Assembly: GCA_964596165.1 (NCBI GenBank)
Contig: CAZQTW010000044.1
Span: 1-55,925 of the forward strand
Source of the DNA: CAYUQT01 sp964596165
GTDB taxonomy: Bacteria > Planctomycetota > Phycisphaerae > UBA1845 > JAFGLZ01
Length of the DNA stretch: 55,925 bases
Direction: 5' to 3'
Position numbers and translations under genes: made by a program. The notes beneath the pieces were generated by a model. That model saw only the letters and a list, made by a program, of their open reading frames with translations. It was not told where the DNA came from and ran no database searches. Positions 1 through 10,600 of the stretch are shown here, piece by piece (the stretch's first letter is position 1; each line of letters begins with the position of its first letter).

Positions 1-609
1 GCTGGGGGCGGGTTGAAGATCATTGGGATCGGCGTAGGGGGAGGTGGCGGCCCCATATCAGGCTACGGAGTGGGTGCGGGCGGCGGAGGCGACGGGCCAC
101 GGGCCGCCTTCTACGGTTCGGGAGGCAATGCGTATAAGGTCTGCTATGTCATCGACCGATCGGGCTCGATGTTGGACACGTTCGACTATCTTCGCGACGA
201 GCTAAAGCGCAGCATTCGCGAGTTGGTTCCACAGCAACAATTCCACGTAGTCTTCTTCAGCGCGGGCAAGCCCGAGGAGTTGCCGCCGGGCAAACTCGTC
301 TATGCCACGCCGGCAAACAAGGAGAAGGCCTACAAGTACCTGGATGCCGTGGTGCCGAGCGGTCAAACCGTGCCCGGCCCCGCTCTGGAAAGGGCGTTTG
401 CCTGCAAGCCCGAGTTGATCTACTTCATGACCGACGGCGATTTTGACCCGAAGGTCCTGGAACTGCTTCAGAGGCTGAACCGGGACAAACGAGTCAAAAT
501 CAACACCTTCTCATTTGTCTTCAAGCCCGGTGAGGCACTGCTCAAACAGATTGCCAGTGAGCATGGTGGCCGGTACAAGCATGTGAGCGAGGACGATTTG
601 TGGCAATGA
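1..609 (+). CDS. vWA domain protein, 5'-partial
   Basis: The reading frame is open to the first base, so the gene probably begins upstream; a TTG at 13 is possible but looks internal. A glycine-rich segment of about 40 residues precedes a von Willebrand factor A domain. The metal-site (MIDAS) motif DRSGS is encoded at nt 154-168, and TDGD near nt 430-441 supplies the later acidic part. vWA domains bind a divalent metal and mediate protein-protein contacts. The stop overlaps the next start (ATGA at 606-609), so the gene is translationally coupled to two TPR genes. In planctomycetes such vWA proteins often sit beside TolQ/ExbD-type genes, which here could only lie outside the window. Domain call is firm; role unknown. 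Confidence 0.8.
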   Translation, partial: AGGGLKIIGIGVGGGGGPISGYGVGAGGGGDGPRAAFYGSGGNAYKVCYVIDRSGSMLDTFDYLRDELKRSIRELVPQQQFHVVFFSAGKPEELPPGKLVYATPANKEKAYKYLDAVVPSGQTVPGPALERAFACKPELIYFMTDGDFDPKVLELLQRLNRDKRVKINTFSFVFKPGEALLKQIASEHGGRYKHVSEDDLWQ

Positions 610-1802
610 TCCGCAATGCGACATTCCGTTGCGGGCGCTGGTCCGCTTGTGGAAGGGCGTTCGGTCTGGTGGTACCGTTGGTGGTCGCTGTTCCGGCCGA
701 CGGAGACGACGTGTGGGTAGGGCGAAAGGGAGGCTCGCCGCTTCGCTACAGCGAAGTCGATATTCGGGGTGAGCAGGCGGGCGAATTGGTGTTTCGCGTC
801 CGCTCCGGCAGCATTGTTTCCAAGCCGCTCGAACAGGTTGCTCGAATCTATGTCGAGGGCGAGGCCCAGCTCAACCAGGCAGAACAGGCTTTCTCTCAAG
901 GCAATAGCGCCGCCGCGATTCCCGCATATGAAGCGACGGCGGAGCAGGCGAAACAGAAATGGCTGAGGTCCTACGCTCTGGCCAGACTTGTCGGCTGTTA
1001 CAGCGCGGAGGGGCGGCTTGTCGATGCAGTCAAGGCGTGGCTGGAAGTACTGAAGACTTGGCCGACGTATGGAACCCTCATCCAGCCCGACAGACTCCAA
1101 GGGAAAGGATCGCCCCAACACCGAGAATCGCTCGTCTTGATCGACGGTGTCTTGGCCGGCGGCGATCTGTCGTCTGAAGTTGTGCGAGCGATCAAGAAGC
1201 TGCAACTGGCCATTTGGAAGGTCGAGCAAGACCCCCGTGCGAATGAGGCCGAACGCCGCGCTGCCACCAAACCGACCGGTGGTTCAACTAGCCGTCGTCC
1301 GGGCAAGGCCGAGAAGGAGGACTCGGAGGAGGGGGGCGCTCCATCTGCGAGGGATTCCGGCGATACGGCGGCGGATCTGGCCAAGGCGAACCGGCTGGCG
1401 GATGCCGGGAAGTATGATGAGGCGCTGGAAGTGATACAAGAAGCCCTCGAAAGGATTCCAGAGGATCAGCGAAAAGCCTATCTGCCTCGGCTGCTGGCGG
1501 CGAAGGCTGCCGGCTTGCTTGCACGGGGCGACGCGTTGACCAAGGACAACAAGCCTGAAGAAGCCGCCCGCGAGTATGTGTATGGGGGATTGGCGGCGAT
1601 GCACGTCGTTGCCTTTTTTCCAGACAGCATCTCATTCATCGAGTCGCTGTATCTGGCGGGGTTGTGTCACGAGAAGATCGGTCGAAATGGGCAGGCCATT
1701 GCCCTCTATCAAGAATGCAAAGAGCACGCGACAGGGCGAGGTCGTCCGGAGATTGCGCGCCGGGCTACGGAAGCCCTCCAACGCCTTAAGGCCGGGTCTT
1801 GA
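606..1802 (+). CDS. exported TPR-containing protein
   Basis: About 398 residues. A hydrophobic stretch near residues 17-29 (LVVPLVVAV) after basic residues looks like a signal peptide, so the protein is probably periplasmic. A small beta-rich part follows, then helical TPR-like repeats (residues about 85-160 and 260-395) interrupted by a charged low-complexity linker rich in K, E, G and S. The ATG at 606 overlaps the preceding TGA; a GTG at 600 has a better-placed GAGGA and is an alternative start. Likely an assembly or scaffold protein working with its two neighbours. No enzyme motif seen. Confidence 0.7.
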   Translation: MIRNATFRCGRWSACGRAFGLVVPLVVAVPADGDDVWVGRKGGSPLRYSEVDIRGEQAGELVFRVRSGSIVSKPLEQVARIYVEGEAQLNQAEQAFSQGNSAAAIPAYEATAEQAKQKWLRSYALARLVGCYSAEGRLVDAVKAWLEVLKTWPTYGTLIQPDRLQGKGSPQHRESLVLIDGVLAGGDLSSEVVRAIKKLQLAIWKVEQDPRANEAERRAATKPTGGSTSRRPGKAEKEDSEEGGAPSARDSGDTAADLAKANRLADAGKYDEALEVIQEALERIPEDQRKAYLPRLLAAKAAGLLARGDALTKDNKPEEAAREYVYGGLAAMHVVAFFPDSISFIESLYLAGLCHEKIGRNGQAIALYQECKEHATGRGRPEIARRATEALQRLKAGS

Positions 1803-1876
1803 TTGATGGTGCGAGCAGGCGGACACTGCACCGCGCGACGGGAGAGCGAGAGGGACTCTGGTTGGTATCGCGTAAG

Positions 1877-4828
1877 ATGAGGTCCATGTCGGTGGGCGGC
1901 GGTTCCCTATTGTACGTTACACTGGTCGCGTCGGTGGCTTCCGGCCAGCCACGACCGACGCAACCGGAGGACAGATTGCTCGATCCGGCCAGACTCCGCG
2001 CCGAGTTGCTGCAGCGAGGGATGAGCGAGCTTCTACAGGCGTTCCTTGAAGAATGTCCTCCCACAGGTCCGGTTGAGAAGCTGATCTACGAACGAGAGAT
2101 TCAACTCGCCGTCTATGCCGACAAGTCACGAGACGAGGAGGAGTGCCTCGTCGCCCTGGACAAGGCGATATCGTTGCTGGAAGAGGCCATCGCCAAGTAT
2201 CCCGACGACAAGCGATCGCTCGACTGGAGGCTGCAACTCGGCAAGGACCTGATCTACAAGCGGGCGGAACCCTATTACAACAACATCCTTTTCCGGGGTG
2301 GATCGACGACGGACCGCGAGCAGTTGTTGGCCATCGCCACGCGGGCAACGCAGGCTTTTGACGATCTGAACAAGGCAATCACGCGATGGAACCAGTCTCT
2401 CCAACGGCTGAATGAGGCAGAACTGCGGAAGGTGGAAAACTCGGGCGAAATTGCACGGTATCGCGCGCTCGAACTCAACTCGAAGTACTTCACGAATTGG
2501 GCGAAGTTTTACCGAGCGCTGGCCAGTCCGCCGGACAAGACCCGCGAGGATCTGCTGAAGGATGTCGTCACCTACCTCACTGTCGAGAAGAAGGATTGGA
2601 TCGAGACGGACCACAAGGAGTCGGGTGTTCAATGCCAATCGCTCCTGCTGCTGGGGATGGCCTATCGGCTTGCGGGGAACGCCGACAAGGCGGTCGAGTA
2701 CCTTCGCAAAGCTGTTGACAGAGTCTCCAGCCTTACGGATCCGTCGGACAAGCGAAGCCTTCAGTGGGTCGTCTTCCTGGGAAAGATGGAGCAGATCAAA
2801 GTCCTCCGTGACACGGGGCGGTTTCAAGAGGCGCATGAGGCTATTGCGGCCTTGACGAAAGGGATGGCTGAAGAGTCTTCCTCACCCTCCCTCGAACTGG
2901 CAGCGGCCCTTCTGGAAGGTTCCATCTACCAAAAACAGGCGGAGACCGCCGAGAAGAACAAGGACGAGAAGGCCGCGGCCGAGCTTGCGGCGCGATCGCG
3001 GCAACCGTTAATTGCCTTGGCCAACCGACGTCCCCAGGCGAAGGCAAAAATCTATGCGGAGTTGTATTCCCTCTTGGGCAAGGTCGCTGATCCTAAGAAG
3101 TTGGGTCCATTCGACATGGCGATCTACATTGCGGGACAACTCGGCGAAGCGACGCGACTTCAGCAGCGAATTGACCAACTACGCAAGGCCACCAACGACA
3201 AACCGAACGCCGAACAGCGACAGCAACTTACGAGACTTGATGCGGAGCGGAATGGCTGTTTTGACAGAGCGATCGATGTGGCCGGGGTCCTCTTGGCGGA
3301 TCGATCGGAGCTGGCGGCGGGATTGCGGCCGGAGGCGCTCTTCAATCTGGCCGTCTGCTACTTTCAGCGGGGCAGTGCCTTGAAGGCGATTGAGACGTTC
3401 ACGCAATTGGTTCGTGAGCATCCCAGGTTCGAGCGGTCTCGTGACGCGGCGCTCTATGCCGTCCAGATCGCTTCGGATCTCAACCGCGATTCTGCGAATC
3501 GGCGGGCCGAATTGCGGGGCGTATTCATCGATGCAATGCGGTCGCTCATCACGACCTATCCGGACACACAAGACGCTCGCTACTGGCGGTTTTTCCTGGC
3601 GAATATGCTCGAGCTGCAAGGGGACTACCGACAGGCGGCGGACGAGTTTGCGAAAGTCGATCCGAGCCACGAGAAGTACTTGGACGCTCGATACCATAGG
3701 CTAAATTCGCTGGTCAGCCTCTTCGAATCGACGACCGCCAGTCAGTCGGCCGATCCTGCCACAGTGCGACGTCAGGCGGAGTTGCTGGTGACCGAGGCTT
3801 CCGCCTGCGCGGAGCTGATTGCTAAGTCGTTGGACCAAGTCAACGACGCCGCCGGTCGCGGCGAGCTGGCACAGAACGCGGGTGATGCACTGCTTACGGC
3901 GGCCCGATTGTGCAACGATCCGCCGCTCAGCAATTACGAACAAACCCTCAAGCTCTTGGACGGCTTCGAGAGCCATTTCGGTCCCTATCGTGACTTGGTG
4001 GGTCGGGCGATGCGTCTTCGGATTGTTGCGTTGCAGGGCTTGAACCGACTGGACCAGGCCAAGAAGCTCATTCCCGACTATCTTCAACGTGATCCGGAGA
4101 ACGCCGGCGCGACGTTGGGTGCCCTGCTGACCTCGATGCAGCAGGAAGTGCAGCGATCTCGAGAGCGAAATGATGCCGCGCGGGCGGACAAGGCGGCTAC
4201 AGAGGCCGTCGACCTGGCGAGGTGGCTCTATCAATGGGCCCAGGACAGCCGCGATCGGCTGAAACCCGATGATCTCTTTGGCATCCGCCTGCAGTGTGCC
4301 CAAGCGAATCTAGAGGCGGGGCAGTATGAGGAAGCACGCAAGCTGTTTCAGCAGTGCTACGATGAAGACGCCGCTCGTTCGCCCAACAAGGAGCCATCCC
4401 ACGGTCCCACGATCATGGGGTTGGCCGAGAGTTGCTATCGTTTGGGGCAGCAGGCCGCCAAGGCCGGCCAGTACGACCAAGCTCGCAAGGATTTGGGAAT
4501 CGCCTCTCAGCACTTCTTGAGCGTCTGGCGCCGGGCGGAACGCAATACGGTAATGTGGTGGCAAGCGCTGCTCAGGGCCCTGGAAGTGCCGGTCGAGCTT
4601 CGCGAAGTCATGATTACCCAGTTGGAGCAGACTCGCAAGACTCGTGACCTGACCCAGCCGGAGAAAGACCAACTCATGGATGTTACAAGAATGCTGGCCC
4701 GAATCGATCAGACCATCAAGGCGGAACGGACGGGGGACGCCAAGCTGGGCGGTCTCGGGCAGTCCTTTGCGGCACTTCAGCACCGGGGGGGAGAACTGCG
4801 CCGCCGCATCGAACGGCTGATGCGTTGA
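1877..4828 (+). CDS. large exported TPR protein
   Basis: About 983 residues, nearly all helical. Repeated TPR-like units (for example LLLLGMAYRLAGNADKAVEY and ALFNLAVCYFQRGSALKAIE) run from about residue 55 to the end. The start chosen is the ATG at 1877 because it begins with a signal peptide ending near VASVASG; a TTG at 1799 overlapping the previous stop would add 26 residues without signal character. It is the third gene of the vWA-TPR-TPR unit. TPR arrays bind partner proteins; nothing enzymatic is seen. Probably a periplasmic scaffold. The family could not be named further. Confidence 0.75.
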   Translation: MRSMSVGGGSLLYVTLVASVASGQPRPTQPEDRLLDPARLRAELLQRGMSELLQAFLEECPPTGPVEKLIYEREIQLAVYADKSRDEEECLVALDKAISLLEEAIAKYPDDKRSLDWRLQLGKDLIYKRAEPYYNNILFRGGSTTDREQLLAIATRATQAFDDLNKAITRWNQSLQRLNEAELRKVENSGEIARYRALELNSKYFTNWAKFYRALASPPDKTREDLLKDVVTYLTVEKKDWIETDHKESGVQCQSLLLLGMAYRLAGNADKAVEYLRKAVDRVSSLTDPSDKRSLQWVVFLGKMEQIKVLRDTGRFQEAHEAIAALTKGMAEESSSPSLELAAALLEGSIYQKQAETAEKNKDEKAAAELAARSRQPLIALANRRPQAKAKIYAELYSLLGKVADPKKLGPFDMAIYIAGQLGEATRLQQRIDQLRKATNDKPNAEQRQQLTRLDAERNGCFDRAIDVAGVLLADRSELAAGLRPEALFNLAVCYFQRGSALKAIETFTQLVREHPRFERSRDAALYAVQIASDLNRDSANRRAELRGVFIDAMRSLITTYPDTQDARYWRFFLANMLELQGDYRQAADEFAKVDPSHEKYLDARYHRLNSLVSLFESTTASQSADPATVRRQAELLVTEASACAELIAKSLDQVNDAAGRGELAQNAGDALLTAARLCNDPPLSNYEQTLKLLDGFESHFGPYRDLVGRAMRLRIVALQGLNRLDQAKKLIPDYLQRDPENAGATLGALLTSMQQEVQRSRERNDAARADKAATEAVDLARWLYQWAQDSRDRLKPDDLFGIRLQCAQANLEAGQYEEARKLFQQCYDEDAARSPNKEPSHGPTIMGLAESCYRLGQQAAKAGQYDQARKDLGIASQHFLSVWRRAERNTVMWWQALLRALEVPVELREVMITQLEQTRKTRDLTQPEKDQLMDVTRMLARIDQTIKAERTGDAKLGGLGQSFAALQHRGGELRRRIERLMR

Positions 4829-5247
4829 CTGCCTTGGTGACGAACGCGCGCCGTGCTCACAAAGATAACACGAGATCTTTGATTGTATTTATCCCAGATT
4901 TGCAAGATCGTATTTAGATTGAAACATGGTGATACTTCGATGAGGCCTGATCCGTGCGAATTGCTCAGTCTTTCCAATCACAGAGGTTCTCCCATTTGAA
5001 GTGTCGAAGTCTGACCGTCTCAAGTTGTCTTTATGCCACGTTTTAGAAAAATGCAGGCTGTTCGTCTCGCCTTTTGCCGATAGCGGGCATAACATAGAGG
5101 CGCTTCCTTGAGGATGATTAACGAAGCGCTGTGGTGTGTGTCTGTTAATTGTCCCCTTGGGGTGGTGAGCCGGAAGCAGGCAGGCACCAGGGGCGTCTAA
5201 GAGTTGTCGACCGAACAGCTTACGACATCCGAGTGGAAGGGCTTGTG
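4829..5247. other. intergenic gap with weak hairpin
   Basis: About 420 bases without a supported gene, less GC-rich than the flanks, especially 4860-5100. It holds an inverted repeat, CAAAGAT at 4860-4866 and ATCTTTG at 4875-4881, followed by a moderately T-rich stretch; this could be a weak terminator for the TPR operon. A SD-like GGAAGG at 5235-5240 belongs to the next gene. No tRNA-like fold was recognised. Confidence 0.4.
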
Positions 5248-5955
5248 ATGCTTCGAATAAGGCGTAAGATGACGTTCGAACCTGTACTTATTGATGTGGC
5301 TACTCAACACGACTTCTTGGTCGGAAACTCGCCTGTAGCCGTCCAGAACAAGGCGGATGTGATTCCCAACATCCGTTCTCTTTTCGCCTGGGCCCGCAAT
5401 CAGCGACTGCGTGTCATCTCGTGCATACAGGCGTTTCGCCCGGGAGACGATTTCAACGGTCACCCCAGGCATTGCGTGGACGGGACGCCGGGGCAGAAAA
5501 AGCTTCCCTACACCCTGTTGCCTCGCCGGATTGTGGTGGAGGCGGACAACAGCTACACAGTTCCCTACGACCTGATGCAGCGGTATCAACAGGCCATTTT
5601 TCACAAGCGAACGGAGGACCTACTGGGCAATCCGAAGGCCGATCGGCTGATCAACGAGCTCCAGCCCGACCGCTACATCATCTTCGGCGTGGGCTTGGAG
5701 AGCTGGATCAAGTTGCTGGCGCTGGGGTTGATGATCAGGCACAAGCCTGCCGCCGTTGTGACCGACGCATGTGGCTATTGGGACGCCAATGTGGCCGATC
5801 TGGTTGTTCGCCAGTTGGAGGCCAAGGGCATCCAACTACTCAAGACGGCCGAGGTGGTGGTGACCGAGAAGGCCAAGCCTCGCGCCCGAATCCATGCGAC
5901 GACACCGAAGTTCCAGGGTACGACGACTCCACAGGAGTCGTCCGTCGGCTCGTAA
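5248..5955 (+). CDS. isochorismatase-fold protein lacking catalytic Cys
   Basis: 235 residues with the cysteine-hydrolase (isochorismatase/nicotinamidase) fold. Family marks are the first-strand Asp (LIDVATQHDF, D16), the HCVDGTPG segment (residues 75-82) and the Lys of the catalytic triad (FHK, K120). The nucleophile should lie in a G-V-x-x-E-x-C motif, but here the sequence is GVGLESWIK, which puts Trp153 at the Cys position. The usual amide or ester hydrolysis is therefore doubtful and a binding or regulatory role is more likely. The start is the ATG at 5248 with GGAAGG seven bases upstream; a longer reading from 5149 lacks support. Stands alone between two gaps. Confidence 0.75.
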   Translation: MLRIRRKMTFEPVLIDVATQHDFLVGNSPVAVQNKADVIPNIRSLFAWARNQRLRVISCIQAFRPGDDFNGHPRHCVDGTPGQKKLPYTLLPRRIVVEADNSYTVPYDLMQRYQQAIFHKRTEDLLGNPKADRLINELQPDRYIIFGVGLESWIKLLALGLMIRHKPAAVVTDACGYWDANVADLVVRQLEAKGIQLLKTAEVVVTEKAKPRARIHATTPKFQGTTTPQESSVGS

Positions 5956-6205
5956 CCGGCTGTTGGTTCACCTCGTCACGCAGGTCCTATGACAATAGAC
6001 GAATGGGGTCTAACCGTTAGTACATACGCACTGCGGACCGTGAATGCATACCTGCCTTGAGCGCACCTTCGTAGGCGGCATGACAAGCCGGACCGGCTTG
6101 ATTCCAGGGGCTAGGTCCGGGTTCCGATGGTGGCACGGGCGACGAAATGGATAGAGCGTGCCTGCCCTTGCTGCGCCATGAAACGAGCGGGAACGGAGAA
6201 CAGTG

Positions 6206-7660
6206 ATGTCAACACAGCGACGCGAGACGCCGAGCCGCGTATTCAGACCTCGTGAAAAGCCGGCGTTCATGGCTTTGTGCTGCTTGGCATTTGCCTGGGG
6301 GCCGGTTCAGGCGGACGTGGTGACCATGGCGGACGGCCGCGTTCTCGAGGGGAGTGTCGTTGCTGAGGGTGACGATGCGGTCAACTTCGAGATGACCATA
6401 GGCGGCATTCAGGCCACTCTGGCATTGAAGCGTTCCGACATCAAGTCGATTGAGAAGAAGGCGTTGGATCAGGAACCCCGTGAGGAATCGGCAGCCGCCG
6501 GCGAAGCGCCCGGCAAGCCCTCGCCGGAGCAGGCGGGACTCTACCTCGAAGTTCCGATCGTGGGCCGTTTTGGCGACGACATCCTGTTCGAGGGTGTTCG
6601 AGATGCGGTTGCGTATGCCAAGCGACGTGGGATCAAACATATCGTCTTCGTGGTCGACAGCGACGGCGGTGCGATGGACGAGGCCATCGGCGTGCACAGG
6701 GTCCTGTCCAGGTATTCCAGCTCGATGGTCTACCACGCGATTGTCCGCAAGTGCATGGGGGCCGCACTGATCGTCCCATTCTGGTGTCAAACCCTTCACA
6801 TGATACCCGGTGCAACGATCGGCGGGCTCGGCGGGCCGATGGAGGGGCTACCCAAGGATCTGGCGGCAATGGACGAGCGGGTAGTTCGGGCGCAAATGGC
6901 GCGGAACCTTGTCGAAGAGGCTCGCAAGAGGGGTCGAACGGGTGACTTCATCGGGGCGATGATTGATCCGCAGGAGACGCTGGCGGGATGGCGAGAGGCC
7001 GACGGCGAAGTCGTCGTGGGTCGGACCCCTCCGCCGGGCCTGCCGGCGGGCAGCCTGATCTTTCAGTCAAAACGGGGCGAGGTCCTGGTTCTCTCCTCCG
7101 AGCAGACCAAGAAGCTGGGCATTCCATCAATCGAAAGGGGGGCGGACGAACTGGGCAAGGCGCTGGGCATCGCCAACTGGAAAGCCGAGAGCGATTTCGG
7201 CCAACAGGCGATGTTGAAGGCCGCCTCCCTTCACCGCGAACGGGCGGCGACCGCCCAGGCGAAGTTCGAGGATGCCGTGAAGAAGAATGTTCGGCTTCGT
7301 GAGACGACGGCCGCCAGTATCGAACACAATCTCAAGGAGGCGGCCAAGTGGGATCCGACCAAGGCCACCTACAACACCTTCTCCGTGCACTGGGATTGGG
7401 GTGCCGGGCTGCCCAGCAGTTGGGATTCTCAAGCATGGACACCCGAGTCCCGCGCGAAATGGCAGAACAGGAATGAAGCCTGCGGGTACTACATGGAAAA
7501 TGCCCTGGCCGCCATCCAATCGATGATCCGGCTCGAGAAGGAGGCCGTTAAACTCGGGCTCAAGCCGACATTCAAAGACGGTCAGCTCGATACCATGCTC
7601 AACGATGCGACCGTCAAGCTCGAAGCGCTGCAACGCACCCGGTACAAGTCGGGGGAATGA
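6206..7660 (+). CDS. exported ClpP/NfeD-like protease-fold protein
   Basis: 484 residues. A signal peptide ends near VQA-DV (residues 35-37). A small beta-rich domain follows (about 38-85), then a ClpP-crotonase fold like that of NfeD/SppA membrane proteases: IVFVVDSDGG (147-155), which matches the oxyanion-loop segment, and HMIPGATIG (198-206), which matches the conserved PGTxIG strand. The Ser nucleophile expected about 16 residues before that Pro is missing; the nearest candidate is Cys183 in RKCMGA. The C-terminal 200 residues are helical and unassigned. GGAGA at 6194-6199 supports the ATG at 6206. Activity uncertain: Cys-type protease or inactive relative. Converges with the GH2 gene, 15 bases away. 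Confidence 0.7.
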   Translation: MSTQRRETPSRVFRPREKPAFMALCCLAFAWGPVQADVVTMADGRVLEGSVVAEGDDAVNFEMTIGGIQATLALKRSDIKSIEKKALDQEPREESAAAGEAPGKPSPEQAGLYLEVPIVGRFGDDILFEGVRDAVAYAKRRGIKHIVFVVDSDGGAMDEAIGVHRVLSRYSSSMVYHAIVRKCMGAALIVPFWCQTLHMIPGATIGGLGGPMEGLPKDLAAMDERVVRAQMARNLVEEARKRGRTGDFIGAMIDPQETLAGWREADGEVVVGRTPPPGLPAGSLIFQSKRGEVLVLSSEQTKKLGIPSIERGADELGKALGIANWKAESDFGQQAMLKAASLHRERAATAQAKFEDAVKKNVRLRETTAASIEHNLKEAAKWDPTKATYNTFSVHWDWGAGLPSSWDSQAWTPESRAKWQNRNEACGYYMENALAAIQSMIRLEKEAVKLGLKPTFKDGQLDTMLNDATVKLEALQRTRYKSGE

Positions 7661-7675
7661 TGGCTTCGCAGGTTC

Positions 7676-10600
7676 TCATTCGGCCGTCCAGATCTCGATC
7701 CGGTCGAGATAAAGGTTCCGGTCTTCGGACGGCCCTCTGTAGTAGTCATTGAGGAATGCCACTTCGAGCGTGTAGGCCTGGCGATCGAGATCGAGCGCCA
7801 CATCGAAGGCTCGGGTCACCGGGGAATCGACTCGAATCCTGCCTTCTTGCTTGCCGTTCAGACGCACCTCCATAAGCGGCCACTCATCCGCCGCCTTCAT
7901 ACCCCATGCAAATATTCGAAGCACGTAGTGACCGGGGCGCTCGCAGACGATCGGGATGCAAGCGGCGCCTTCGGTGCCAAACGCCAGCATACCACCCGCC
8001 GGCTTGATCAGTGGAGCACCTCCGGTCTGCATGACTTCGGCCTCGACGGAGGCGATCGGATAACGAGTGGCGCGGGCACCGAGCTTGAGCAGGACGCCAT
8101 GAGCGAATCGTTCGGCCGCCGCGAGATTCGTCGGCTCGGGCTGGTCCCAGCGAACGGTGTCGATGACGAGGCGACCCTTGCCAATCGGCATCGACGCAAG
8201 AGCGGCCGGCGCGGCATGTAGGTCGAGTCCCTTGAACACATCGCCGGCCGGCTGGATGCAGACGTCCTTGACCCAGACGTTGCGGTCCTGGCCATTGGCG
8301 TAGTAGTCGTTGAGGAAACTCAGCGTCACCTTGTGGCGGCCGGCCGGTACCGGAAATATACGTGCATAAGTCTCGATGTGTGAGTTTGCCACGCTAACGT
8401 ACGCGAGTAGGCGGTCGTCCAGACGTATCGAGACCCTTGGCCAGATGCTTTCAGCCGGTGTGCCGCTGGCGCGGAAACCGATGATTGTCGGGCCGCCTGC
8501 GGCGAAGTCGATTTCCTTGACGATACTGCCTTCCGTGGCAAAGGCGAAACCGCCGTTCATCGGCCGATTCATCGTGGATCCGATCGCCTGAAACGTCTCG
8601 CAGGGGATGAACTGTACCCTGGCCGGCTCGACCTGACCTGGGATGGCGACTTCGTTATCGATGATGGACGTGTCGATGGGCAGCATTTCGTAGTCGGCCA
8701 GCCTTCGTGTCGGCGTGGCTGTCCAATAGAGGTCGGCCTGGGCCAGCCCGTCGACGAGCGGGTGATTGCGCCGGAGGACGACCGGACCGTTGGACGGTAC
8801 GAGGCGATAGGGTCGGTCGTATCGCTTCATGACCCGCTCGAATGTATCGGGCGAGGGGCTATGCCACCAGAGAAGACCGCCCTGGTGCTCCAGACGCCTC
8901 ATCAAAGCTGTCACAGTCTGATCGTCGCATGTTCCGGCGATCAGTCCGTGCACAGGGCTCGCGGACGCGTCCTGCGGCTCAACCATTCGACGGATGTTGA
9001 ATCCCGCCCTTTGAATGACACTCGACAACAGGCCCTGCATTTCATCGGCCAGGACAATTGGGCGATCCTGAATCGGCTGCCACGTGTCCATGAAGGTCAG
9101 TGCGTTTCGCAGGATAATGCCCGCCGTCGGCTCATCTTCGATCGCGTTGATCAGTCGCAGGCCACAGGCGATGACAAGGCCTTTGTTCGTCGGACAGACG
9201 GCCAGGGCGGCCAGATCGACCCCCTTGCTAGTTCCCGAGACGACAACGGGCTGCCCGCCACACGCCGTACGGTCGACGTGGGCGTCGGCCACGACGTGGT
9301 CGGGGCCCCAGAATCTCAGGTCGTCCGGCTGAACGTCGCGCAGCAGGGCGTGGGACGGCGAAAGGGCAAATGTCATAGTAGACTGACGCGACAGGAAGCG
9401 GACCGCTCCGATCTCCGCATGGTCCTCGTGTTGGGCAAGGACCAGCATGCGGCCGCCGCGGGCGAGAAAGCCGTCTAGTGACTGCTCCGCAGGCGTTATT
9501 GCAGCGATGCGAAGGATCGGTTGGGCGATCATTTCCTTGGACCGAGTTGTGTTCAGGGAATTGGGAGCAGCGATCAAGATGCCGATGTCCGGTGGGATCG
9601 CCGCAGCGTCGCTCAGGGGCGAGCCTTTCAGACCCGCGCGATGAAGCCGCTCCAACGTCGATCCGTCAAAGCCAAGCAGCCCGACCTTACGATGCTCGGA
9701 CGAGTCTAGGCTGGGTGGTGGGAATATGCTGCAAGGGATTGTCTCATCGAAATCCGGCGTACCCGACAGTTTCGCTTGGATGGTCAGGACGGCCTCGGTC
9801 CTTTGTTGGACGGCAGGTGGAGTGAACTCGAACATGCGGATGGCCAGGTCGGCGGGGTTCATGTCCAGAGCTATCTCACCTTTGGATGACGTCCTGTCGG
9901 CGACGACGAGTCGCCACGCAACAGTCACTCGCCCCGCGATCAGCGTGTCATTGATGATATGTAGCGTTCGGCGGACCGGGCGGTCGCCATAGAAACGCGT
10001 GTTGTATTCCTTGAGGTAAGCGGCGAGTGGCCGCATGGATTCGGCCTGTGCTGCGGCCATGGGGTCCTGACGTGTGTCCAGGCTACCGTCGGCACAGGTC
10101 CACGGGCAAAGCCCCGAGACGCGAAAGCAGCGATAGGCGCGTGTCTGCATGCTCCATACCTTCCCAATCGCCAGCCGGCGATAGTGGTCATAGTCCTCAT
10201 AGGCTTGATCGCCGTAGACCACAGAGTATCCCGCCGGCGTTGGGGATGGACACCAGAGGTACTCGCCGATGTACAGAGGTTTGGTTCGGTACCACTTCCA
10301 GGTCGGCGCGCCGTTGGTGAACCACTGGGGGGTCTTGAGCGGCCGGTCCATCCAATAGCACGTGTTGGGATACAGGTATGCGTCGGGCAACTCATGTGGA
10401 TAGTGGATCCCCACGATGTCGGCCGTGCCGTCCGGATCTCCGTCCGATTCATAGGTGATCGGACGGCTTGAATCCCACTGCTTTGCCTTCTTGCCCAATT
10501 CGGCGAGTCTGGCTTTTCGCTTGGGTGTCTCGTCGTTGATCTGCGGCCCCCAGAATTCGTTCTCCAGGCTCCAGGCAACGACGGAGGGGTTGTTTCGAAG

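Noticed and set aside
468..1229. Long open frame on the minus strand across the first two genes
   Set aside because: It lies opposite the vWA and TPR genes; no recognisable domain and no ribosome site, so it is a GC-rich shadow.
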